Shown here: one piece after another, positions 15,801-20,926 of the stretch
Layout of the letters: each line of letters begins with the position of its first letter
Position numbering within the stretch: position 1 is the first letter of the stretch
NCBI GenBank assembly: GCA_009779295.1
Contig: WREN01000005.1
Coordinates: 1 to 20,926, forward strand
DNA: 20,926 nt
Reading direction: 5' to 3'
Source: Oscillospiraceae bacterium
GTDB taxonomy: Bacteria > Bacillota > Clostridia > Oscillospirales > CAG-272
Notes under the pieces: model-generated
Told to the model about the DNA's origin: nothing
Databases searched by the model: none
Seen by the model: the letters and a program-made list of their open reading frames with translations, nothing else
Made by a program: the position numbers and the translations under genes

Positions 15801-17787
15801 GCTGACCCGCTTTCAAGTTGCGCACCAAATTATTGCTGCCGTCCGAAAAAACGCACTCGAACTCACCTTCTTCAAGAGCTGTAACTACATGGATAGCAAC
15901 GCCCATTAAATCCGTGAGTTCGCCGCTCACCGGGTCTTGCACCATGCCTTCCATGGTATAAAGCTCAACGACGCATTTAGCCCCGGCGGGGATAGGATCT
16001 ACAGGAATACCAGAATCGTCAAAGTAATTACCGACATATTTTCTCTTATCGTTGGCGTAATATTTGATTTTATTGCTGAAATCCGTGGGGCTGTTGTAAT
16101 ACAGACCGTCATTGGCTTTTCCGGCGGCGATACATGAGTCAAGTAAAGATTCGGCTTTTTCCTGAGCAAAAGTTCGGTTCGTTTCTTCAAAATAATTCTG
16201 ATGTTCCATCATCGCAGTTAAAAACTTTTCCCTGTAATCCTGATCGTCCGAAGTCATACTCTGCGCAAACAAATATCCGGTATACATATTATTGTCGTAC
16301 CATAATCCCTCGGAACTTTTATATTCCATATATTCGCCCAGCACGTCCGAAAAAACGAGATAGCCGTCAAAATCCGCATCGCCTGAACCCACTTTAGTGA
16401 CGTAGTTACCCGTTGATATGATACGCTGCGCTATAGAATTGAACGCGTTGGACAAGTCTTTTGCTTCATTCGCCGGATAATACCCTTCGGTATAATCATA
16501 ATTTTTGATATAACCGCCGTCATTTTTGACTTTCACCAGACCGCGGGCGCTTGAAGCGTTTTTATTCAGCGCGGGAAATTCTATTTCACTCCCGAGATTT
16601 ATAAAATCGTCGAGTATTTCTTTCATATTGTAGGTGTTTTTCAAGTAGACCCTGCTGACCTTATCCGCGTTGTTTATGGGGTCGAGGACCGCGGGCGCTT
16701 CGAATCCCGTACCCTTCAACCCAAGTCCGATCGTGTAGAATCCGACCGTCTTTGCGGTTTCTTCCGGTCCGTAATAGTGGTCGTGTACCTGCTGTTTGCA
16801 ATACGCGGCGGTGAGTACGGTGAGTACGGCGATACCCATATCAGTATTATTTGCGTCACCGCAGTCGAACCCGTTTTCATTGTCGCTGCCCGGATTTTCG
16901 AATTTATAGTCCGTCCAGCCCAAAGTTGCGCCGCCGTCGCTGAGCAAAACTATATTCGGCTTGCGCGTGACGGTAATACCCTTTTCGGTATCGGTATAAT
17001 ACGTGTCATCGTTATTCAAAAGTATTTGCGCGCCGGCATAGATACCGTGTTGAGTAGGCGTACCGCCGAAAACCCTGATCAGGCGGTTCGCCTTGTCAAA
17101 AAGAGCGGAGTCGGGGATCTGGCTGCTTACCTGTATGTAAGCCGCGCTCTTCATTGAAAAATAATTGCCGTCGTGAACGTTGTAATGCCCGAGCTTAAGG
17201 ATCGGTACTATTCTGGATTTGCCGGAATCGCCGCCGAACGCTACAACAGCAATCCGGTTATTCGGGTTGCCGTCCATTAAGATTTGAATGGCGTCGTTCA
17301 GCGCTTCAACCATTACCTCCACACGGGATTTACCGGTATCGAGTTTGTTAATGTACATACTGGCCGACACGTCGAGTACAAACACGGTATCGGTCGGTTC
17401 AACGACTGTATCTACCGTATACGATTGCGACAGCGCGGAAAGCGTGATCAAAAACTCATTGGCTTTCGCGTCAATACCGCCTATGGGCTTTCCTGCAATA
17501 TCATATAAAACGACTCTGTCCTCACTGACAGTTTTATCTGTCCAAAGCCGACCGTTTTCCAAGGTGGACGGAAGAAAATAATCGACTGCATTATTTGTTT
17601 CCGGACTCGCGAGTTTATTGAAAATGTTTAAATAGGACATACCGGCACCGTTGCTTAACGGATCGTAACCTGATACCGGGCTTTCTCCAACCAACGCCGG
17701 TGTGAATTGTACTATACTGAATATAAAAATAACAGTAAGCAACGCAGAAAGACACTGCCGTATTATTTTGAATGAATTCATTTTCAT
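12832..17787 (-). CDS. Giant secreted vWA protein with six prealbumin-like repeats and a DUF11-like C-terminal domain
   Basis: 1651 residues. A signal peptide spans about 1-33. A module with NGRLWTDKTVSED (78-90) and ITLSALSQSYTVD precedes the vWA domain (about 133-400), whose metal site is intact: D139-x-S141-x-S143, T243 in FGGTPT and D284 in LLSDGG. The region 400-900 is unassigned. Residues 904-1520 hold six repeats of 85-110 residues opening with LTIxK and closing with FxNTY, like Cna-B/SpaA prealbumin-like domains. The end (1543-1651) resembles DUF11/CARDB domains (VIRVTNTGNVEL, IKVTDVM). No LPXTG motif, membrane segment or charged tail follows; the protein stops at VSVFIE. It is probably an adhesive or structural surface protein, released or held by non-covalent means. 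GGAGGG lies 13 bases before the ATG; the gene is monocistronic with its own promoter and terminator. Confidence 0.85.
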   Translation of the reverse strand: MKMNSFKIIRQCLSALLTVIFIFSIVQFTPALVGESPVSGYDPLSNGAGMSYLNIFNKLASPETNNAVDYFLPSTLENGRLWTDKTVSEDRVVLYDIAGKPIGGIDAKANEFLITLSALSQSYTVDTVVEPTDTVFVLDVSASMYINKLDTGKSRVEVMVEALNDAIQILMDGNPNNRIAVVAFGGDSGKSRIVPILKLGHYNVHDGNYFSMKSAAYIQVSSQIPDSALFDKANRLIRVFGGTPTQHGIYAGAQILLNNDDTYYTDTEKGITVTRKPNIVLLSDGGATLGWTDYKFENPGSDNENGFDCGDANNTDMGIAVLTVLTAAYCKQQVHDHYYGPEETAKTVGFYTIGLGLKGTGFEAPAVLDPINNADKVSRVYLKNTYNMKEILDDFINLGSEIEFPALNKNASSARGLVKVKNDGGYIKNYDYTEGYYPANEAKDLSNAFNSIAQRIISTGNYVTKVGSGDADFDGYLVFSDVLGEYMEYKSSEGLWYDNNMYTGYLFAQSMTSDDQDYREKFLTAMMEHQNYFEETNRTFAQEKAESLLDSCIAAGKANDGLYYNSPTDFSNKIKYYANDKRKYVGNYFDDSGIPVDPIPAGAKCVVELYTMEGMVQDPVSGELTDLMGVAIHVVTALEEGEFECVFSDGSNNLVRNLKAGQQVVRWYIPASLIPIRTVTEKDGAVQVKEAIPMRYIYSVGLRGGLALSDVSDDYKNKTANKGQNSYYFYTNVWDDPNNLSKAFFQPNENNPYYQNVEDIEVQILLNNGRFEIPYTEICAVKDWYLLLLDNTLIKPEYVQLYANGVPMVEPVLMVPDGNLECEYTWKELLLYELEPDANGNAVFINYTVAEGTWYGSAFTPYDLDSNNPGFAVYYFQPEWNERRGYWEDAYIINYDYESFDMAFLTIEKKVEGDIPVWEPRVTYIEFEVFNSSNARVASKIYPRDFTVDKCYVTLPTAGTYTVKETGYGALSGYECETVITEDYTNNTVNGDEIELTNVQAGKTVNVTFTNTYTDKNVADLTIKKTFAGEALNSVPDDIYFEIVGDNYSNTVYYGDFVNGELTLERLKPGTYTVTELGGEVSGYHLSGHLPKTETLAAGDNTTVHFENYYTKNGTLTIEKEITGLSEPPDDIIFYVVSDDMSYERYIEYSELDGDGKYVLQDLLPGEYTVTETGGEVPGYDMTKNLPDGDSFRITGTNFDIEVIFENTYEAHENPRSATLTINKIFYLINAVGLDAENYLDLRFDILGLNGSYSKTIYYSDFVNGEYVIDSLIPGLYTIIESGGAIDGYKFEVNHEDGYTLELNYDDDETVIFANTYTKLPADEEPASLTIKKIFVGLESEKYPNVLFNITGANFMAMVSYSNFKDGEYTFNNFPTGPFTVTESGAEVEGYSCDTVKLVEGDTVTFINTYTKIGIDIPDPILTASLTIEKIFKGITKYPNVSFNVVGKDIIGVIIYSKTIYYNDFVNGQYTINHLAPGTYTVTESDASVLGYMLIVNPASGHTLQLNYNDEKTITFVNNYIFIPSVVVGNGPILGGGLTIIPDMKIEKILADDQPVVVKPGMDVRYVIRVTNTGNVELINIKVTDVMEGNTYDIGLIDSLLPNQSEEFTFTYNVPADTKPGKVIRNTAIAEQQKVGKKSDYADITVSVFIE
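13228..15078 (-). repeat. Six tandem prealbumin-like domain repeats inside the vWA gene
   Basis: Repeat units in protein residues and bases are: R1 904-1013 (15078-14749), R2 1020-1111 (14730-14455), R3 1115-1209 (14445-14161), R4 1219-1318 (14133-13834), R5 1328-1411 (13806-13555) and R6 1425-1520 (13515-13228). Each has a first-strand Lys (K909, K1025, K1120, K1224, K1333, K1430), a TVTE-like Glu (E965, E1076, E1172, E1281, E1383, E1484) and a last-strand Asn (N1011, N1108, N1207, N1315, N1408, N1518). R2, R4 and R6 share the YYxDFVNG block and an identical 15-base stretch (plus-strand CCGTTTACAAAATCG at 14609, 13994 and 13385); R1, R3 and R5 lack it. Confidence 0.85.
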
Positions 17788-17826
17788 TTTTATTTGTAAT
17801 CCCTCCTGATTAGACCTGTTAAGTAT

Positions 17827-17855
17827 ATTATATCAGAAAAAATATTAAATTTCAA
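17827..17855 (-). promoter_or_regulatory. Sigma-A-type promoter for the vWA protein gene
   Basis: On the minus strand TTGAAA (17855-17850) and a perfect TATAAT (17832-17827) are separated by 17 bases. Transcription would start near 17820, leaving a leader of about 33 bases that contains the GGAGGG ribosome binding site (17806-17801). Confidence 0.75.
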
Positions 17856-18069
17856 CATAAAAAATCATAATTTTCTACATTTTATGCAAAAAAAGTAATT
17901 TATATTTTTAAATCAGTTACTTTTATCGTAAGTAATATCCATAATTTAATTACTCATATCATTTATCATTGACAACGCCGGTCCTGTTTGTCATCAAGCA
18001 TGAGTCCGCGCCAAAAGCGGGGATTTTTTAAGTTTTTTCCCGAAATTATATATATTTTGTATTTTTATA

Positions 18070-18098
18070 TTTACTTTTTATAAAAAACAATATATAAT
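18070..18098 (+). promoter_or_regulatory. Sigma-A-type promoter for the lipoprotein-kelch operon
   Basis: TTTACT (18070-18075) and a perfect TATAAT (18093-18098) are separated by 17 bases. Transcription would start near 18105, about 43 bases before the ATG, and the leader holds the AAGGAGT ribosome binding site (18132-18138). Confidence 0.7.
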
Positions 18099-18147
18099 AT
18101 AAAGTATATATAATTCATCGATCAAATTAAAAAGGAGTAAATTGTAA

Positions 18148-19596
18148 ATGTTAAAAAAACTTTTTATTACTGCGGTATTAATCGGTATGGTTCTCACGGT
18201 GATTTCGTGCGGCAACGATGCGTCAACCCAAAATAATCCGAACAAAGAAACTAATTCAGCGCCGGAAACTACAATGTCGCTCGAAGACCTTTTCCCTTAT
18301 CCGGCACATAATTTCGGGGGCGAAGTTATTAAAGTCCTCGCGCTCAAGAACGGCGCGCTGGGCGAAGATTACGAAGACATTTACACTGAGCAAATGAACG
18401 GAGATATTCTAAACGATGCCGTATATCAGCGTACGTCGGTAGTCGAAGAAAAATATAACGTAACGATTGAGGTTACGTATAACGGTAATCCGACCGATAT
18501 GACCAGAAAAAACGTTCAGGCGGACGACGATGTTTATCAATTCATTCAGGATAAACTGATGAATATGTTAAGCAGTCTAGTTACGCCCGGTTATTTATAC
18601 AATCTGGCGACCGTGGACAGCATATCGCTTGAAGCCCCGTGGTATAACCAAAACGCGATCAAAGACTTGGCAATAAATAAAAAAGTTCCCGCTATTGGCG
18701 GCGATATGGTTGTAAGCGATAAAAACGGAATTTTTCTGATGTTTTATAACAAAAAAATCGCCGAAGACAACGGTATCGGCGACTTATATGATTTAGTTTG
18801 GAACGGAACATGGACGTTTTCTAAACTGCATGAACTTATAAAACTGACGAGCAGGGATTTAAACGGCGACGGAGAAATGAAACTTGCCGACGACCTATGG
18901 GGATATATGGCGGAACCGCTGACAGGATGGATGTTCCTGATTGCCGCCGGGAACCGCCTTGCGGATCTGGACAGCGAGGGACTTCCGTATATAACTGCGA
19001 ACACACCGAAATTGATTTCGGATTACGATAAAGTTATGGATATTATGTTCGACAAAGAAAGCCATGTGTACGCACCTGCGGTTCAGCCTTATGTTGACAA
19101 TTTTATGGGCAACAGAAACTTCCTGCAGTCGAACGTTATGTTCCTGCTTATACAATTCAGACCCAAGGAAGAAGATTTCGGTATAATCCCATTCCCGAAA
19201 TTAAATGAAACGCAAGTTGAGTACTATACTCCGATATCATTGTATCTCGCGCGTTTTATCGCCATGCCGACAACATGCCGCGATCCCGAAATGGTCGGAG
19301 CGGTTCTCGACGCGATGTTCCGGGAATCAACGAACAGTATAATGCCTGCTTATTATGAAACCTTGCTCGAAAATAAAATCGCACGTGATAATGAATCGAT
19401 AGAAATGTTGAAAATAATATTTAATTCGGTTGTTTATGATATTGGTTCGGGTTATAACTGGGGTAATATGTGGTCGATGCATCAAAAATTCATTATGGAT
19501 GAAAAAAGGGATTACGTTTCGACAATTGAAAGTGCGTTAAGTAAAATCGAAACAGAAATGGAAAAAACAATCGAAGAGATGGTGAAAAATGATTAA
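18148..19596 (+). CDS. Extracellular solute-binding-protein-like lipoprotein, copy 4
   Basis: 482 residues with a signal peptide (MLKKLFITAV...) and lipobox VISC, C21 lipidated, followed by an Asn/Thr/Glu-rich linker to about 45. It belongs to the same family as the lipoproteins at 1-3972 and has the same blocks in order: NGDILNDAVYQR (84-95), WYNQNA in place of WWDQNS, NGTWTF (219-224), the EF-hand-like loop D237, N239, D241, G242, D248, FGIIPFPKLNETQ, PTTCRDPEMVGA, PAYYET, YNWGNMW and a final helix EKTIEEMVKND. It is the most divergent copy, and the first calcium ligand set has Asn at position 3. A strong ribosome binding site (AAGGAGT) and its own promoter make it the head of a new operon. 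Ligand unknown; no permease adjacent. Confidence 0.82.
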   Translation: MLKKLFITAVLIGMVLTVISCGNDASTQNNPNKETNSAPETTMSLEDLFPYPAHNFGGEVIKVLALKNGALGEDYEDIYTEQMNGDILNDAVYQRTSVVEEKYNVTIEVTYNGNPTDMTRKNVQADDDVYQFIQDKLMNMLSSLVTPGYLYNLATVDSISLEAPWYNQNAIKDLAINKKVPAIGGDMVVSDKNGIFLMFYNKKIAEDNGIGDLYDLVWNGTWTFSKLHELIKLTSRDLNGDGEMKLADDLWGYMAEPLTGWMFLIAAGNRLADLDSEGLPYITANTPKLISDYDKVMDIMFDKESHVYAPAVQPYVDNFMGNRNFLQSNVMFLLIQFRPKEEDFGIIPFPKLNETQVEYYTPISLYLARFIAMPTTCRDPEMVGAVLDAMFRESTNSIMPAYYETLLENKIARDNESIEMLKIIFNSVVYDIGSGYNWGNMWSMHQKFIMDEKRDYVSTIESALSKIETEMEKTIEEMVKND

Positions 19597-20596
19597 TTAC
19601 AAATGGGAGTGTTTGACCCTCGACGGTGGATTTGTTGGCAGAGACGGAGCGGCGTTGGTATCGTTTAAGGGATGCCTTTATATGCTCGGTGGTTATAACT
19701 CGACCCGCAAGGATCTATACGGCAGCGCGAACACCAATAACGAAGTTTACCGCAGCGGCGACGGTTTAACTTGGGAATTGATTTGCCCTGCGGGTTCGCA
19801 GAAGCCGTTGGCTCCTTGGACCCCGCGGCATACTTTCGGTTGCGTTGTATTTAAGGATATGATTTGGGTAGTCGGCGGTGACGCCAATAGTGGATTTTGT
19901 TCGACCGACGTTTGGAACTCATCCGACGGTGTAAACTGGACGAAAGTCAGCGATTCCACACCGTGGGCGCCGCGCGTGTTACATCAAACTTTCGTACACG
20001 ACGGTAAGATTTGGATTCTCGGCGGGCAAAGTCCTTCGGTGATGATTAAGGAAATTGCCGACAGGTTCTACAACGATGTCTGGTGTACTTCGGACGGTAT
20101 AAACTGGGATTGCGTCTGCGAATACGCGCCGTGGTTTGAGCGCGGAATGATCGGCAACAATGCCGTTGTGGACGGCAAATTGTGGTTGATCGGTGGAGGA
20201 ACGTATGACACGCCCGATAAGCCGTACAGGAAATACTACACTGACGTTTGGTCGTCCGCCAACGGCGCGGATTGGGAACTCGTTACCGCCGACGCCGGAT
20301 GGCCGGTGAGACAGTACCACGACGTAGCTACTTTTGACGGAAAATTGTGGGTGTTGGAAGGTTACGGCGCGGACGAATACGGATCGCGGACAGTTCCGAT
20401 GCCGTACATGATTAAAAATTACAAAAACCGCAGCGACGTTTGGTATTCCGACGACGGCAAGCATTGGATTGAACTGCCGGGTACGCCGTGGGTGCCGCGG
20501 CACGCGTCAAGCGTGTGCGTACATGACGGCGCGCTGTGGGTCGTTTCGGGCAATAATTTTACCGCCGATGTCTGGCGGTTGAAGAAAATGTATTAA
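19589..20596 (+). CDS. Kelch-type six-bladed beta-propeller protein, no signal peptide
   Basis: 335 residues built of kelch-like repeats. Five copies of an x-D/N-G-x-x-W strand are seen (W62, W117, W173, W229, W293), five W-x-x-R turns (APWTPR, TPWAPR, APWFER, AGWPVR, TPWVPR) and recurrent LWxxGG and DVWxSxDG. The sixth blade ends at ADVWRLKK without its own DGxxW strand; the N-terminal YKWECL fits as that missing strand, so the ring probably closes by N- to C-terminal pairing. Related propellers include NanM-type sialic acid epimerases and galactose-oxidase-like proteins, but no catalytic set can be named. No signal peptide is visible, so it should be cytoplasmic. The ATG overlaps the lipoprotein gene by 8 bases, so they are translationally linked. 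Its TAA stop lies inside the inverted repeat that follows. Confidence 0.8.
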   Translation: MINYKWECLTLDGGFVGRDGAALVSFKGCLYMLGGYNSTRKDLYGSANTNNEVYRSGDGLTWELICPAGSQKPLAPWTPRHTFGCVVFKDMIWVVGGDANSGFCSTDVWNSSDGVNWTKVSDSTPWAPRVLHQTFVHDGKIWILGGQSPSVMIKEIADRFYNDVWCTSDGINWDCVCEYAPWFERGMIGNNAVVDGKLWLIGGGTYDTPDKPYRKYYTDVWSSANGADWELVTADAGWPVRQYHDVATFDGKLWVLEGYGADEYGSRTVPMPYMIKNYKNRSDVWYSDDGKHWIELPGTPWVPRHASSVCVHDGALWVVSGNNFTADVWRLKKMY

Positions 20597-20715
20597 TAAA
20601 ACACCCGGCGCTGCGGCGCCACCCTCTTTACGAAAGAGGGCAGTGGTTGGCTACGTTTTTATCTTTGCCCTCTTTTGTAAAGAGGGTGGCGCCGCAGCGC
20701 CGGGTGTTTTATTAA
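20593..20715. repeat. Large nested inverted repeat, MITE- or REPIN-like
   Basis: Two 50-base arms (20593-20642 and 20666-20715) are reverse complements with a single mismatch, around a 23-base centre. Each arm folds on its own as well: GGCGC-TGCG-GCGCC at 20607-20620 and CCCTCTTT-ACG-AAAGAGGG at 20622-20640, mirrored at 20688-20701 and 20668-20686. It is far more GC-rich than its surroundings. The outer ends are T/A-rich (TTAATAAAAC), so the whole can also act as a terminator in both directions. It encodes no protein. Symmetry and nested hairpins suggest a mobile palindromic element; a terminator alone does not need arms this long. Confidence 0.8.
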
Positions 20716-20755
20716 AATATAAATTTAAATATTATATAGAGAGGAACCAAATATT

Positions 20756-20926
20756 ATGGATACAACTAAAAAAGTAAAACTGGCATTTCTGGGAGTCGGA
20801 GGCCGCGGTCATGGTCTGATGTGGGAGTATTCCAAACACCCGCAAGTTGAAGTCGTAGCGGTTTGCGACAAAGCTGACGGTAGGGCGCAAGCCGTCGCCG
20901 ACGGATTCAACAAGGAGCGCGGAACC
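20756..20926 (+). CDS. Gfo/Idh/MocA-type oxidoreductase, N-terminal part (3' truncated)
   Basis: 57 codons are visible before the window ends. The start ATG at 20756 has GAGAGGA about 10 bases upstream. The N-terminus KVKLAFLGVGGRGHG contains the NAD(P)-binding Rossmann motif G13-x-G15-x-x-G18, with the typical Arg and His after it, and VVAVCD places the acidic residue D38 at the end of the second strand. This pattern is characteristic of the Gfo/Idh/MocA family, which oxidises or reduces sugars, inositols and their derivatives. The catalytic part lies beyond the window, so the substrate cannot be told. The inverted repeat separates it from the kelch gene, and no clear -35/-10 pair is seen in the short gap after the repeat. 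Confidence 0.85.
   Translation, partial: MDTTKKVKLAFLGVGGRGHGLMWEYSKHPQVEVVAVCDKADGRAQAVADGFNKERGT

Larger units (their letters stand above)
17788..18147. other. 360-base non-coding divergent promoter region
   Basis: AT-rich and without a credible ORF or RNA gene. It holds the minus-strand promoter of the vWA gene (17827-17855) and the plus-strand promoter of the lipoprotein gene (18070-18098). Between them are a TTACTT-N7-AAGTAA inverted repeat (17917-17935), with further AGTAAT/ATTACT copies at 17894 and 17948, and a TGACAA-N12-TTGTCA inverted repeat (17970-17993). These could be operators or small hairpins. The rest is unassigned. Confidence 0.5.

Noticed and set aside
17969..17974. A perfect TTGACA -35 box
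   Set aside because: No acceptable -10 box lies 16-18 bases downstream (CATCAA at 17 bases); the promoter at 18070-18098 is much better.
18004..18029. A CCGC-N7-GCGG hairpin followed by TTTTTT that could be a terminator or attenuator
   Set aside because: The stem is only 4 bp (perhaps 5 with a wobble), no plus-strand gene lies upstream, and it precedes the promoter at 18070; too weak to annotate.
19979..20503. A 174-codon open frame antisense to the kelch gene
   Set aside because: It is a shadow of a coding strand with regular codon use; there is no ribosome binding site and no domain pattern.
1..20926. tRNA, rRNA, CRISPR arrays, riboswitches, integrase or transposase genes
   Set aside because: None was recognised by eye on either strand; the only mobile-element candidate is the palindromic repeat at 20593-20715.

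Overview
The window reads as a chromosomal segment from an uncultured anaerobic Gram-positive bacterium, most likely of the class Clostridia. The basis is the AT-leaning composition with strong Shine-Dalgarno sites, the many lipobox-type lipoproteins without outer-membrane genes, a YesL/DUF624 membrane protein, and a giant vWA surface protein with Gram-positive-type prealbumin-like repeats. This placement is inference; there is no rRNA or marker gene here to fix the taxon.

Layout. (1) 1-5302, plus strand: a tight operon holding the tail of a solute-binding-protein-like lipoprotein, an M55 D-aminopeptidase (DppA-like), two more full-length paralogous lipoproteins and a PHP-domain phosphoesterase. 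It ends at a hairpin (5307-5333) shared with the convergent operon. (2) 5339-8942, minus strand: hflK-hflC-GNAT acetyltransferase-pyrB, with 4-bp start/stop overlaps between the last three genes. The PyrB carries a short four-cysteine tail that looks like the zinc domain of the regulatory subunit PyrI. (3) 9070-12775, plus strand: proC, a YesL/DUF624 protein, a metallophosphoesterase and a lipoprotein of unknown function, again overlapping or nearly so. (4) 12832-17787, minus strand: one 1651-residue secreted protein with a vWA domain, six prealbumin-like repeats and a DUF11-like C-terminal domain, with its own promoter. (5) 17788-18147: a non-coding divergent promoter region. (6) 18148 to the end, plus strand: a fourth paralogous lipoprotein, a six-bladed kelch-type propeller protein, a large nested inverted repeat (20593-20715), and the start of a Gfo/Idh/MocA oxidoreductase.

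How it fits together. The most striking theme is the family of about 480-500-residue binding lipoproteins. There are four copies, each with a DxDxDG EF-hand-like loop where that region is in view. Each group of lipoproteins is followed directly by a gene for a protein without a signal peptide (M55 peptidase, PHP esterase, kelch protein), and no ABC permease or ATPase lies in the window. This suggests lipoprotein-plus-enzyme cassettes that diversified by duplication, either sharing a permease encoded elsewhere or working outside classical transport. The other operons look like housekeeping genes (proline and pyrimidine synthesis, membrane-protease control) with membrane or envelope companions. 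The vWA protein is the likely adhesive or structural surface product.
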